This document shows, in pieces, positions 24,239 through 33,509 of a DNA stretch of 64,000 nucleotides (position 1 is its first letter; each line of letters starts with the position of its first letter). The DNA is taken from NCBI RefSeq assembly GCF_900142625.1, contig NZ_FRBN01000002.1, positions 62,001-126,000 of the forward strand, given 5' to 3'. This DNA comes from Roseovarius marisflavi. GTDB taxonomy: Bacteria; Pseudomonadota; Alphaproteobacteria; Rhodobacterales; Rhodobacteraceae. The notes below the pieces were generated by a model. That model saw only the letters and a list, made by a program, of their open reading frames with translations, made no database searches and was not told the DNA's origin. Both the position numbers and the translations under genes were made by a program.

Positions 24239-26023
24239 ATGGTGACCAACCGGCGACAGGCAGATGATTCCGATTTCCCCACCCTGTCCGACAAGGACAG
24301 GGCCGAGGCGATCGGCTGTCTCTATGACGTCGCGCTCGATCCGGCCCGCTATGAGGCGCTTCTGGATCATTGGGAAAGTGCGGTCAGCCCGCTGCGCGCC
24401 CGCGCCGATTTCGCGGCGCCGCGCCTGCTTGATGATCCCCAAATCGCCAGCCATTTCCGGCGTGCCGGGGAATTTCTTGACCGGATCGCCCTGACCGAAG
24501 ACCCCGATGAGATCGACGCCATCCTTGCCCCCTTCGACAGGGTCGCGGCGCTTGTGTTCGATCAACAGCACTGCATTCGCGCGGCAAATGAGGCGGCGCG
24601 CACGCGGCTGAACCTCCCCGATGGGGCGCGGCTTGGCGACTTGCCGATCAACGCCGATGATATCGAGGCCGTTTCCGAAACCGTGCGGATGCTGGTTCAT
24701 GACAACGACAAGGACAGCGCCGTCTTGCGGGTACGCTCGCGCGTCGAGGGCCACCTGATCGTGCTGCGTCTGCAACGTCACCTGGCGGCCGATGGCACGC
24801 CGCTTGTGATTGCCGCGTCAAACGACGTCGCCTGGCCAGAGGGCTTTTGCGATATCCTGCGCAGTGCCTTCAACCTGAGCGGCACCGAGGCCGAGGTCGT
24901 GCGCCACCTGGTCGATTGCCGCTCTGTTAGCGAAATCGCCGCGCAACGTGGCCGCTCGGTGGATACGATCCGCGCCCAGATCAAGTCAATCCTCGCCAAA
25001 ACCGAAACCCATTCCCAGCTGGAACTGGTGCGCCTCGCGCTTTCGGTCATGGACATGACTAACCTGACCCTTCAATCGGCGCCCGGCCCGCGCGTGATCA
25101 GCGGCGGCGACGGCATGCTGAAGGCGCTTGATTTCAAGTCACTTGTCACGCCGGACGGGCGGCGGCTGGATTACCTGCTGCTGGGGGATCCGGGCGGCAC
25201 GCCGGTGTTGTACCTTCCGCTGGACTTCGGGTTTGTACGATGGCCCGCCTCGGCAGAGGCCGAGGCCGCCAATCGCGGATTGCGCATTATCGTGCCTTTG
25301 CGCGCGGGCTATGGCCTGTCGGATATGGTTGACCGCAAGACCGATTATGATGCCGCGCTGATCGCCGACACGCTGCAGGTTCTGCGCGCCGAAAACGTCA
25401 CCCGCTGCCCGATCCTCTGTATCAGTGGCGACACTTATTACGCCGTGCGCCTGACGCGCCAGACCCCCGGCATGTTCAGCGCGATCATCGCCTGTTCCGG
25501 AATGCTGCCGCTGACAGGGCGCGAACAGTACGAGCGCATGGACAAATGGCACCGCTTCATTCTGGCGGGCGCAAAATACACACCGCATCTCTTGCCCTTC
25601 ATGGTCAAGGCCGGCTTTCTTCTGGCGCGCAAGATCGGCAAGCGGGGTTTTCTGCACGCGGTTTATGGCAATTCGCCCGGCGATATCTCTACCCTTGAAG
25701 AGACTGAAGTGTTCGAAGCGATCGTCACCGGATCCGATACCGCCCTGTCCGACACAAATTGCGCGCATGAAGCCTTTTCGCGTCAACTTGTTTCGGGTCA
25801 GCTTGGCGATTGGAGCGATGAGGTCAATGCGCTGCGCGGTCAGTTGCCGGTGATCTACATGAACGGCGCACAGGATCCGCAGGTGCCGCTTGCCACCTTT
25901 GAGGAATTCCGCCGCGATTACGACTGGATCGAATTCCACCTTTTCGAGAATGTCGGCCAGTTGGCGTTCTTCCGGCATTGGCGCGATGTGCTGGATCGCC
26001 TTACACCTCTTCTTGAAGAATAA
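24239..26023 (+). CDS. LuxR-type regulator fused to degenerate alpha/beta hydrolase
   Basis: 594 residues with three parts. Residues 1-200 are a PAS-like N-terminal region (LVFDQQHCIRAANEAA near 106-120). Residues 209-270 form a LuxR-type helix-turn-helix: LSGTEAEVVRHLVDCRSVSEIAAQRGRSVDTIRAQIKSIL, quoted here by its ends LSGTEAEVV and TIRAQIKSIL. Residues 300-594 follow the alpha/beta hydrolase fold: LLLGDPGGTPVLYLP, a nucleophile elbow CISGDTYYA with Ser396, and NGAQDPQVP with Asp546. The catalytic His position reads NVGQLAFF (Gln574), so it is probably a ligand-sensing pseudoenzyme rather than an active esterase. HTH in the centre and hydrolase at the C-terminus is unusual. It is flanked downstream by inverted repeats that may be operators. 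Confidence 0.85.
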   Translation: MVTNRRQADDSDFPTLSDKDRAEAIGCLYDVALDPARYEALLDHWESAVSPLRARADFAAPRLLDDPQIASHFRRAGEFLDRIALTEDPDEIDAILAPFDRVAALVFDQQHCIRAANEAARTRLNLPDGARLGDLPINADDIEAVSETVRMLVHDNDKDSAVLRVRSRVEGHLIVLRLQRHLAADGTPLVIAASNDVAWPEGFCDILRSAFNLSGTEAEVVRHLVDCRSVSEIAAQRGRSVDTIRAQIKSILAKTETHSQLELVRLALSVMDMTNLTLQSAPGPRVISGGDGMLKALDFKSLVTPDGRRLDYLLLGDPGGTPVLYLPLDFGFVRWPASAEAEAANRGLRIIVPLRAGYGLSDMVDRKTDYDAALIADTLQVLRAENVTRCPILCISGDTYYAVRLTRQTPGMFSAIIACSGMLPLTGREQYERMDKWHRFILAGAKYTPHLLPFMVKAGFLLARKIGKRGFLHAVYGNSPGDISTLEETEVFEAIVTGSDTALSDTNCAHEAFSRQLVSGQLGDWSDEVNALRGQLPVIYMNGAQDPQVPLATFEEFRRDYDWIEFHLFENVGQLAFFRHWRDVLDRLTPLLEE

Positions 26024-26032
26024 GCCGAATTT

Positions 26033-26080
26033 TACCCTAAATAGGGTATGACAGAATCATCTTTATCACGATACCGTGAT
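26033..26080. promoter_or_regulatory. two inverted repeats behind LuxR-hydrolase gene
   Basis: TACCCT-AAAT-AGGGTA (26033-26048) and ATCACG-ATAC-CGTGAT (26065-26080) are both 6-4-6 inverted repeats, centred 32 bases apart. They are shaped like regulator-binding sites or small hairpins. Linking them to the adjacent LuxR-type protein is inference; no gene on the plus strand starts downstream. Confidence 0.4.
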
Positions 26081-26133
26081 CTTACGTGAGTGGACTGGAA
26101 TGACGTAATAGCGCACCCGGCCCTAGCTTGAGA

Positions 26134-26167
26134 CTGACCGATTATTTGGTCAGCATTTCTTTTTTGA
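26134..26167 (+). terminator. Rho-independent terminator
   Basis: CTGACC and GGTCAG pair around GATTATTT and are followed by CATTTCTTTTTT, a typical intrinsic terminator on the plus strand, 110 bases after the LuxR-hydrolase stop. Confidence 0.8.
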
Positions 26168-26190
26168 ACACCTTTTTGAATACGAGTTCG

Positions 26191-26219
26191 GGCGGCCCGC
26201 AAGGGCCGCCTTGTTTCTT
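26191..26219 (+). terminator. second Rho-independent terminator
   Basis: GGCGGCCC and GGGCCGCC form a perfect 8-bp stem with GCAA tetraloop, followed by TTGTTTCTT. It doubles the terminator at 26134 on the plus strand. Confidence 0.85.
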
Positions 26220-26243
26220 GCACACCACAAATGTTCGCTCCCG

Positions 26244-26280
26244 GAAACGAAAATGGCCGCAAGGGGTTACCCCTGCGGCC
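26244..26280 (-). terminator. terminator of gcvTHP transcript
   Basis: On the minus strand GGCCGC-A-GGGG pairs with CCCC-TT-GCGGCC with a small bulge, and is followed by ATTTTCGTTT. It lies 26 bases after the gcvP stop. Confidence 0.85.
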
Positions 26281-26305
26281 GTGTTTCATATCCAACCGAG
26301 GGGCG

Positions 26306-29155
26306 CTATTCGGCGGCTTCGGCATAATCCTCCAGCGGCGGACAGGTACAGATCAGGTGCCGGTCGCCGTACACATTGTCGACCCGGTTGACGGGGGGCC
26401 AGTATTTATCGACCCGGAACGCCCCCGGCGGGAAACAGCCCTGTTCGCGGCTATAGGGGCGGTCCCATTCGCGCACCAGATCCTCCATCGTGTGCGGCGC
26501 GTTCTTGAGCGGGTTGTTTTGCGCATCAATCCGGCCTTCTTCGATATCGCGGATTTCTTCGCGGATCGCCAGCATGGCATCGCAAAAGCGGTCAAGCTCT
26601 GCCTTGGTTTCGGATTCGGTCGGCTCGACCATCAGGGTGCCCGCCACCGGCCAGCTCATGGTCGGCGCGTGAAAGCCGCAATCGACCAGACGCTTGGCAA
26701 TGTCATCCACCGTCACACCGGCACTTTCGTCAAACGGGCGCACATCGAGAATGCATTCATGCGCCACCCGCCCGTTGCGCCCCTTGTAGAGCACGTCATA
26801 GGCGCCCTCGAGCCGCTTGGCGATATAGTTGGCGTTCAGGATCGCAACCCGTGTCGCCTGGGTAAGCCCCGCGCCGCCCATCATCAGGCAATAGGCCCAT
26901 GAGATCGGCAACAGCGACGGCGAGCCGTAGGGCGCGGCGCTGACCGGGCCTTGTTCGCCGCCGGTTTCAGGATGCCCCGGCAGGTGCGGCACAAGATGCG
27001 GCTTGACGCCAATCGGCCCCATGCCGGGCCCACCGCCGCCATGCGGGATACAGAACGTCTTGTGCAGGTTAAGGTGGCTGACATCACCGCCAAGGTCGCC
27101 GGGGCGGCTCAGCCCGACCATGGCGTTCATATTGGCCCCGTCGATATAGACCTGCCCGCCATGGCTGTGGGTAATCTCGCAGACCTCCTTCACGGTTTCC
27201 TCGAACACGCCATGCGTACTTGGATAGGTGATCATGCAACCGGCAAGGTTGTCCGAATGCTTCTCGGCCTTGGCGCGGAAATCCTCGACATCAATATCGC
27301 CATTGGCGGCGGATTTGACCACCACCACATCCCAGCCGACCATATGCGCACTGGCGGGGTTGGTGCCATGCGCGCTCACCGGAATAAGACAAACCTTGCG
27401 GTGTCCCTGCCCCTGCGCGCGGTGATAGGAGGAAATCGTCAACAGGCCCGCATATTCGCCCTGTGCGCCGGAATTCGGCTGCATCGAGATCGCCGCGTAG
27501 CCGGTGATATCACAGAGCTTGGCACTTAAATCGTCGATCATCTCTTTATATCCAAGCGCCTGATCTTCCGGCACAAACGGGTGCAGCAATGCAAACTCCC
27601 GCCAGCTGACCGGCATCATTTCCGCGGCCGAGTTCAGCTTCATCGTGCAGCTGCCAAGCGGGATCATCGCGCGGTCAAGCGCAAGGTCGCGATCCGCAAG
27701 GCGACGCATATAGCGCATCATCTCGGTCTCGGCCCGGTTCATGTGGAAAATCGGATGAGCAAGGTAATCCGACTGGCGATGCAGGGCCTCGGGCACCCGG
27801 TAATCGGGGGTGAAATCGGCATCGTCCATGATGATCCCGAAGGCGCGCCAAACCGCCTCGATCGTGGCCGGGCGGGTGCGTTCGTCAAGGGTGATGCCGA
27901 TCTTGGTCTCGCCGACACGGCGCAGGTTCACGCCCTCGCGCACCGCCGATTGCAAAACGCCGCGCTGCAACAGGCCGACATCGACCGTGATCGTGTCAAA
28001 GAAGGCCTCGGGCTCCACATGAAATCCGGCCGCCTCAAGCCCCTTGGCAAGGCGCACGGTCTTGCGGTGAATGCGCTCGGCAATCGCCCGAAGACCCTCG
28101 GGGCCGTGAAACACCGCATACATCGACGCCATCACCGCCAAAAGCGCCTGCGCGGTGCAGACGTTGCTGGTGGCCTTTTCGCGCCGGATATGCTGTTCGC
28201 GGGTCTGCAGGGACAAGCGATAGGCGCGGTTGCCGTGGCTGTCGATCGACACGCCGACAATCCGCCCCGGAAGCGCACGTTTATAGGCATCCTTGGTGGC
28301 CATATAGGCTGCGTGCGGGCCACCATAGCCCACCGGCACGCCAAAGCGCTGCGTGCTGCCGACGGCGATATCCGCGCCCATCGCGCCCGGTTCTTTCAAC
28401 AGGGTAAGCGCAAGCGGGTCGGCAATCACGATGCCGATGGCGTTTTGCGCGTGCAGCGCCTCGATCTCGGGCGTGAAATCGCGCAAGGCGCCATGGGTGC
28501 CGGGATATTGGAAAATCGCGCCAAAGACCTTGTCGGCCTCAAGATCATCGGGCGCGCCGACGATGACCTCGATATCAAGCGGCGCGGCGCGGGTCTGCAT
28601 CACCGCGATATTCTGCGGGTGACAGTTTTCGTCGACGAAAAACGCGCGCGCCTTGGATTTGGCGACACGCTGCGCCATGGTCATCGCCTCGGCCGCCGCC
28701 GTCGCCTCGTCCAGAAGCGAGGCATTGGCAATCTCAAGCCCGGTCAGATCGCTGACCATGGTCTGAAAGTTCAACAGGGCCTCAAGCCGCCCCTGGCTGA
28801 TTTCCGGCTGATAGGGTGTATAGGCGGTGTACCAGGCGGGGTTTTCAAAGATGTTGCGCTGAATCGCGGGCGGCGTGACCGTCCCGTGATAGCCCTGCCC
28901 GATGAGCGAGGTCAGCACCTTGTTCTTCGACGCGGTCTGCCACATGTGGTGCAGCAACTCGCTTTCGGATTTCGGCTTGCCAAAGTTAAGCGGTGCCTCC
29001 TGCCGGATCGACTTGGGCACGGTTTCATCAATCAACGCCTCAAGACTGGGCACGTCAAGACGCTCCAGCATCTCGCCCATTTCCTTGGGCGACGGGCCGA
29101 TATGGCGCCGGTTGGCAAAATCATACGGCAAATAGTCGGTTGGCTTGAAAGGCAT
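26306..29155 (-). CDS. gcvP: glycine dehydrogenase (decarboxylating), P-protein
   Basis: PLP enzyme that decarboxylates glycine and passes the aminomethyl group to lipoyl GcvH. 949 residues in the fused two-domain form usual for proteobacteria, starting [20 protein letters not shown]. The PLP lysine lies in [18 protein letters not shown] near residue 695; [11 protein letters not shown] and [13 protein letters not shown] are other hallmarks. GGGAGATTTGGG precedes the ATG at 29155; the upstream ATG at 29197 is in the intercistronic hairpin GGGCCAT-C-ATGGCCC and is not favoured. Third gene of the gcvT-H-P operon, controlled by the glycine riboswitch. Confidence 0.97.
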   Translation of the reverse strand: MPFKPTDYLPYDFANRRHIGPSPKEMGEMLERLDVPSLEALIDETVPKSIRQEAPLNFGKPKSESELLHHMWQTASKNKVLTSLIGQGYHGTVTPPAIQRNIFENPAWYTAYTPYQPEISQGRLEALLNFQTMVSDLTGLEIANASLLDEATAAAEAMTMAQRVAKSKARAFFVDENCHPQNIAVMQTRAAPLDIEVIVGAPDDLEADKVFGAIFQYPGTHGALRDFTPEIEALHAQNAIGIVIADPLALTLLKEPGAMGADIAVGSTQRFGVPVGYGGPHAAYMATKDAYKRALPGRIVGVSIDSHGNRAYRLSLQTREQHIRREKATSNVCTAQALLAVMASMYAVFHGPEGLRAIAERIHRKTVRLAKGLEAAGFHVEPEAFFDTITVDVGLLQRGVLQSAVREGVNLRRVGETKIGITLDERTRPATIEAVWRAFGIIMDDADFTPDYRVPEALHRQSDYLAHPIFHMNRAETEMMRYMRRLADRDLALDRAMIPLGSCTMKLNSAAEMMPVSWREFALLHPFVPEDQALGYKEMIDDLSAKLCDITGYAAISMQPNSGAQGEYAGLLTISSYHRAQGQGHRKVCLIPVSAHGTNPASAHMVGWDVVVVKSAANGDIDVEDFRAKAEKHSDNLAGCMITYPSTHGVFEETVKEVCEITHSHGGQVYIDGANMNAMVGLSRPGDLGGDVSHLNLHKTFCIPHGGGGPGMGPIGVKPHLVPHLPGHPETGGEQGPVSAAPYGSPSLLPISWAYCLMMGGAGLTQATRVAILNANYIAKRLEGAYDVLYKGRNGRVAHECILDVRPFDESAGVTVDDIAKRLVDCGFHAPTMSWPVAGTLMVEPTESETKAELDRFCDAMLAIREEIRDIEEGRIDAQNNPLKNAPHTMEDLVREWDRPYSREQGCFPPGAFRVDKYWPPVNRVDNVYGDRHLICTCPPLEDYAEAAE

Positions 29156-29271
29156 CCCAAATCTCCCTCTGACAGGCACGAGATGCCGGGCCATCATGGC
29201 CCAGCGCCCCGGCTTTCATCTTTCCAAAAATACTCTCACGCGACGCGCATTCCGCACCGCGCGATCAGACG

Positions 29272-29631
29272 CTAGGCGATGTAATCCTGATAGGCGGTTT
29301 CATCCATGTACTCATCCATCTGGCCAAGATCGCTTGGCTTGATCTTGAAGAACCAGCCATCGCCCAAGGGGTCGTCATTGACCTTGCCGGGCGTGTCGGC
29401 CAGCGCCTCGTTGACCTCTACGATCTCGCCATCAATCGGGGCCAGAATATCGCTTGCGGCCTTGACGCTTTCGATGACGACAACTTCGTCATCCTTGGAC
29501 ACGAGGGTGCCGATTTCAGGCATCTCGACGAACACAACATCGCCAAGCTGTTCGCTGGCATGCTCGGTGATTCCAACCACCACTAGGTCTTCATCGACGC
29601 GCAGCCATTCGTGTTCTTCAGTAAATTTCAT
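29272..29631 (-). CDS. gcvH: glycine cleavage system H protein
   Basis: 119-residue lipoyl carrier that shuttles the aminomethyl group from GcvP to GcvT. Starts MKFTEEHEWLRVDED and carries the lipoylation site in VVIESVKAASDI (Lys about residue 58). Acidic throughout, normal length. AGAAGAGC precedes the ATG, 20 bases from the gcvT stop. A dispersed-type element (CTTTCATCTTTCCAAAAATA) lies between it and gcvP. Confidence 0.97.
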   Translation of the reverse strand: MKFTEEHEWLRVDEDLVVVGITEHASEQLGDVVFVEMPEIGTLVSKDDEVVVIESVKAASDILAPIDGEIVEVNEALADTPGKVNDDPLGDGWFFKIKPSDLGQMDEYMDETAYQDYIA

Positions 29632-29651
29632 GCTCTTCTCCCTGATGATGT

Positions 29652-30776
29652 TCAGCGTTTGAAATTGGCAGGTGTAAACGGCAGTTTCGCCACTTTGACC
29701 GGCATGCGCTTGCCGCGCACTTCTCCGTAAATGACCGTGCCCTCGGTTGCCAAGGGCCTGGGCAGATATCCCATCGACATCGGCGCCTCGATCGTCGGCC
29801 CATAGGCGCCCGAGGTGACCTGGCCGACCGCCGCGCCGCCCTCGGCGTTCTCGAATAACTGCGTGCCCTCACGCATCGGCGCGCGCCCTTCGGGGCGCAA
29901 TCCGACGCGGGCGCGCGCGGCGCCGTTGGCCATCTCGTCAAGGATGCGCTCCGCGCCGGGAAAACCACCCTCGCGCGCGCCGCCCGCGCGGCGCACCTTC
30001 TGGATGCCCCAGATCAGGCTCGCCTCGACCGGGGTCGTGGTCTCGTCGATGTCATGGCCATAAAGGCAAAGCCCCGCCTCAAGGCGCAGGCTGTCGCGCG
30101 CGCCAAGGCCGATGGGCTCTACGTCATCATGCGCCAGCAAGGCGCGCGCAAGGGCCTCGGCCTGTGCATCGCTTACCGAAATCTCATAGCCATCCTCGCC
30201 GGTATAGCCCGAGCGGGAAATCCACAGCTCGCCGAACTCCGACGGCAGAATGGCCACATCCATGAACCGCATCTCTGCGGCGCCCGGCACAAGCGCGTCA
30301 AGCACCGCCTCGGCGGCCGGGCCCTGCAGGGCCAAAAGCGCGCGATCAGTGATTTCCTCGACCTCGCAGCCGGGCAAGTGCGCGCGCATATGGGCGATAT
30401 CGCCCGCCTTGCAGGCAGCATTGATCACGACAAACATATGATCGCCGCGATTGGCCAGCATCAGGTCATCCAGAATGCCGCCCTGATCGTTCGTGAAAAA
30501 CCCATACCGCTGGCGCATCTCGCCAAGCCCCAACAGGTCAACCGGAACAAGCGCTTCCATCTCGCTGGCGGCCTGCGCATAGCCGCCCGGCGCGCGCAGG
30601 ATCACCTGCCCCATATGGCTTACATCAAAAAGCCCCGCCTTGGCGCGGCAATGCAAATGTTCCTTCATCACGCCAGCCGGGTATTGCACTGGCATATCAT
30701 AGCCCGCGAAAGGCACCATCTTGGCACCCAATTCCCTGTGCAGCGCATTCAGTGGCGTTGTGAGCAAATCAGCCAT
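29652..30776 (-). CDS. gcvT: aminomethyltransferase, T-protein
   Basis: 374-residue tetrahydrofolate-dependent transferase releasing ammonia and 5,10-methylene-THF. FAGYDMPVQYPAGVMKEHLH is the N-terminal signature; the FDVSHMGQ, SRSGYTGEDGYEI and GLGARDSLRLEAGLCLYGHD stretches are folate-site hallmarks (quoted in part). Of two neighbouring ATGs the second (30776, MADLL) is chosen, because GGGAGG directly abuts the first but is 6 bases from the second. First gene of the operon, about 90 bases after the glycine riboswitch. Confidence 0.96.
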   Translation of the reverse strand: MADLLTTPLNALHRELGAKMVPFAGYDMPVQYPAGVMKEHLHCRAKAGLFDVSHMGQVILRAPGGYAQAASEMEALVPVDLLGLGEMRQRYGFFTNDQGGILDDLMLANRGDHMFVVINAACKAGDIAHMRAHLPGCEVEEITDRALLALQGPAAEAVLDALVPGAAEMRFMDVAILPSEFGELWISRSGYTGEDGYEISVSDAQAEALARALLAHDDVEPIGLGARDSLRLEAGLCLYGHDIDETTTPVEASLIWGIQKVRRAGGAREGGFPGAERILDEMANGAARARVGLRPEGRAPMREGTQLFENAEGGAAVGQVTSGAYGPTIEAPMSMGYLPRPLATEGTVIYGEVRGKRMPVKVAKLPFTPANFKR

Positions 30777-30865
30777 CTGCATCCTCCCTTACCTTTGGGC
30801 CCGGACAATCAGATGATCACACCGGCACCGTTACGACGCATTGGCCCTTAAAGCCGCGTCACGAT

Positions 30866-31019
30866 GCCCCCTCTGTCCTTTTGCCTGAGATCGCTATCCC
30901 TTCGGCGCCCCGGCAAAAATCCGGAATCTCTTCAGAGTGTCTTGTCGTCGGACAGGTCCTGTCGCCTGAGAGTTTCCGGGGCGGTTGCTCCTTCGGCACT
31001 GGCGAGGCCAGTTCTCCCT
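30866..31019 (-). promoter_or_regulatory. tandem glycine riboswitch
   Basis: Two glycine aptamers lie in series ahead of gcvT. The first reads (minus strand) GGGAGAACTGGCC, then GCCGAAGGAGCAACC and CTCTCAGGC; the second repeats the core with GCCGGGGCGCCGAAGGG and ATCTCAGGCAAAAGGACAGA. These are the conserved GGAGA, GCCGAAGG and CTCAGG(C/A) cores of the glycine riboswitch. Binding glycine presumably turns on gcvTHP. A TATACT -10-like sequence sits just ahead at about 31040. Confidence 0.93.
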
Positions 31020-31059
31020 ATCCGATCTGCGTGTACGCTAGTATACTGTTTGAGCCGCT

Positions 31060-31512
31060 TCAAGCCTGTTTCAGGCAGGGCGGTGTTGAAAACAATGTGA
31101 ACAGCGCCTCGTTGTTACAGACCAGAGCCTCAAGCGTAATCTGGTCGAGATGGGCATAGAACGCCTCTACTGCATCGACAAGCGCAAGGCGCAACCGACA
31201 GGCATCGACCAGCGGGCAGGTATTGTCGATATCGGCGAAACATTCGGCCACCGGCGTATTGGCTTCGATTGCGCGAAACACTTCGCCAACGGTGATCTGG
31301 CTCATCTCGCGGCCAAGCATGACACCGCCGTGCCGACCGCGTTGAGTGTGCAGAAACCCAAGCTGGGCCAGTTTGTTGATCACCTGCGCCAGATGGCTTT
31401 CCGAGGTATTGCAGCGCTCTGCAATCTCCGACTTGGTGACCATCCGGCCCGGATTGGTGCCGCAGAACATCAGAACCCTGATGGCGATATTGGTGCGTTT
31501 CGTGATCCGCAT
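31060..31512 (-). CDS. Rrf2-family regulator, NsrR-like
   Basis: 150 residues with the Rrf2 winged helix: MRITKRTNIAIRVLMFCG, SESHLAQVINKLAQLGFLHTQRGRHGG, and a C-terminal cluster Cys91, Cys99, Cys105 (AECFADIDNTCPLVDACRL) that should ligate an Fe-S centre. Spacing 7 and 5 resembles NsrR/IscR-type proteins, sensing nitric oxide or iron-sulfur status; I favour NsrR-like from the SHLAQVIN and RGRHGG wing. The ATG at 31512 starts at the canonical MRIT; the longer frame is an artefact. It is upstream of the glycine operon on the same strand, convergent with nothing; whether it controls that operon is unknown. Confidence 0.85.
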   Translation of the reverse strand: MRITKRTNIAIRVLMFCGTNPGRMVTKSEIAERCNTSESHLAQVINKLAQLGFLHTQRGRHGGVMLGREMSQITVGEVFRAIEANTPVAECFADIDNTCPLVDACRLRLALVDAVEAFYAHLDQITLEALVCNNEALFTLFSTPPCLKQA

Positions 31513-31571
31513 GGCAAAACCATTCCCTTGCTTGAATGTCACAAGCTTTGCCTGCAATGCTGGGCGCGACC

Positions 31572-32177
31572 ATGATTCAGATCAAAGGCCCGATCATCAG
31601 CCCCCTTCATGATGCATATTTCTTTGGCTACGGCAGCCTTGTGAACCGCGCCACGCATGTTTTTGCCGAGGCCCACCCTGCACAGCTTCGCGGCTGGCGG
31701 CGGGTCTGGCGCCATACCGACCTGCGCCCGGTGGCGTTTCTGACGGTGGTGCCCGACCCTGCCAGCACCATCGACGGGCTGATCGCGGCGGTGCCGGGGG
31801 CCGATTGGCCCGCGCTTGACCTGCGCGAGGCGGCCTATGCCCGCGTGCCCGCGCACAAGCAGGTGAGCCACCCCTTGCCGCATCGCCCCGAGATCGCGGT
31901 CTATAGCATCCCCAAGGGCGCGCATGGCGCGCCAAGTATCGCCCATCCGATCCTGTTGAGTTATCTTGATGTGGTGGTGCAGGGCTATGCGCGCGAATTC
32001 GGCCCCGAGGGTGTGGCGCGGTTCTTTGAAACGACCCACGGCTGGGATGCCCCAATCCTTGATGATCGCGCCGCCCCGCGCTATCCGCGCCACCAACCCC
32101 TGAGTGCGGCCGAGCGGGTGCTTGCCGACGAACACCTTGAGCGCGTGAACGCCCGCCTGATCCGCGATACCCCCTGA
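31572..32177 (+). CDS. gamma-glutamylcyclotransferase-like protein
   Basis: 201 residues with the family signature AYFFGYGSLVNRATH ([Y/F]GSL turn, residues 18-30) followed by LRGWRRVWRH, the typical beta-barrel start of GGCT/ChaC/AIG2-like folds. Members break down gamma-glutamyl peptides or act in glutathione turnover, but many are of unknown activity. The acidic catalytic residue is not clear from the sequence. The start at 31572 (MIQIKG) is a guess among several ATGs (31536, 31560); none has a strong ribosome site. Divergent from the Rrf2 regulator gene, 59 bases apart. Confidence 0.75.
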   Translation: MIQIKGPIISPLHDAYFFGYGSLVNRATHVFAEAHPAQLRGWRRVWRHTDLRPVAFLTVVPDPASTIDGLIAAVPGADWPALDLREAAYARVPAHKQVSHPLPHRPEIAVYSIPKGAHGAPSIAHPILLSYLDVVVQGYAREFGPEGVARFFETTHGWDAPILDDRAAPRYPRHQPLSAAERVLADEHLERVNARLIRDTP

Positions 32178-32240
32178 GCCACAGGATATGGACACGGGCG
32201 CCGCCCCGCGCCACACTGGTGCCAAAAGGGCGTGATCTTC

Positions 32241-33509
32241 GTGAAACTTCAGCTTCTTTCAACCACCGGCATGACCCTTTTGCGGATGACCCAAAAGCTC
32301 TGGATAAGGGTCGCGCTCATGGCGTTGCTGGCGGTTCTGGCCTCGGCCATCGCGATCCTGTTTGAGAGCTATATTCCGATCGGGCTTCAGAACCGCTTTA
32401 CTCCCGACTCGGTGCTGCCGATCCTGACGATCCTTGCTTCGGGCATGCTGGCGGTCAGCACGTTTTCGCTGAACGTCATGGTGACCGCGCATAATGCGGC
32501 CGCCGGTCAGGCGACACCGCGGGTGCATCGCATCTTGCTGGCCGACACCACCACGCATACGGTTCTGGCCACCTTTATCGGCGCTTTTGTCTATTCGCTC
32601 AGCGCGATCATCCTGTTCAAGGCCGGATTCTATCCCGACGGCGCGAGCGTTCTTGTGCTGGGCTTTACCGTGGCCGTGGTTGTGCTTGTCATTCTGGCGC
32701 TGCTGCGCTGGATTCATCACCTCAGCGATCTGGGAAGCATGGATGCCACGCTTGCTTCGACCGAAGAGATCGCTCGCGCCTGCCTTATGCGCACCCGCCG
32801 CCTGCCCTCGCTTGGGGCGCAGCGGATGACACGCGACGCGATTCTGCCAAGTGACGCCGAGCCTCTCGCGTCGCGCGCCACCGGCTATGTGCAATTCATC
32901 GACCTGCGCGCCATCAGCCAGAAACTGACCGGCGATCAGATCCGGGTCTATCTCTATGTGCGCCCCGGCGATTACGTGATCAAAGGGCAAGTGATCGGCC
33001 ATGCCACCGGGCTTGGCGAAAGGGCGGAAACCCTGATCACCAAAAGCCTGACCATCGGGCGCTATCGCACCTTTGAACAGGATGCCTCTTACGGGTTGCT
33101 GGTGCTGTCGGAAACCGCATCGCGCGCCCTGTCGCCGGGCATCAATGATCCCGGCACGGCAATCGCCGTGATCTGTCGGCAGGAAAAGCTGTTGCTTGAC
33201 TGGGCACATGGCACCCCCGACAGCGACACGCCGCTGTTTCCTCGGCTGTTTCTGCCGGATGTGTCGCGGCGCGCCCTGATCGAGAACACATTCGCCAGCA
33301 CCGCCCGCGACGGGGCGGGCCTTATCGAGGTGGCAGAGCGCCTGCAAGACGCGCTGCACACCCTGTCAGAGGTGCCAGAGCCAGAGTTGGCCAGCGCGGC
33401 GCGCGACATGGCCGCGCGCGCGCTTGACTATGCCGATCTGGCCTTGCCGCTGGAGAGCGAAAAACAGCGGCTGCGCGACCGGAGCGATAACCCTAGCCCT
33501 TGGCCTTGA
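32241..33509 (+). CDS. DUF2254 membrane protein
   Basis: About 422 residues. Two membrane helices near the start (VALMALLAVLASAIAIL and PILTILASGMLAVSTFSLNV) and two more near 105-155, then a cytoplasmic or periplasmic domain of about 260 residues containing GYVQFID, RPGDYVIKGQ and DPGTAIAV. This arrangement is that of DUF2254 proteins, function unknown. The start is GTG at 32241 with AAAAGGG 10 bases upstream; GTG at 32232 is too close to that ribosome site. Its end overlaps the end of gltX by 17 bases. Confidence 0.8.
   Translation: MKLQLLSTTGMTLLRMTQKLWIRVALMALLAVLASAIAILFESYIPIGLQNRFTPDSVLPILTILASGMLAVSTFSLNVMVTAHNAAAGQATPRVHRILLADTTTHTVLATFIGAFVYSLSAIILFKAGFYPDGASVLVLGFTVAVVVLVILALLRWIHHLSDLGSMDATLASTEEIARACLMRTRRLPSLGAQRMTRDAILPSDAEPLASRATGYVQFIDLRAISQKLTGDQIRVYLYVRPGDYVIKGQVIGHATGLGERAETLITKSLTIGRYRTFEQDASYGLLVLSETASRALSPGINDPGTAIAVICRQEKLLLDWAHGTPDSDTPLFPRLFLPDVSRRALIENTFASTARDGAGLIEVAERLQDALHTLSEVPEPELASAARDMAARALDYADLALPLESEKQRLRDRSDNPSPWP

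Noticed and set aside
27581..29275. 564-codon plus-strand open frame
   Set aside because: Antisense to gcvP in a codon-biased GC-rich gene; translated product is low in hydrophobic order and looks like no protein.
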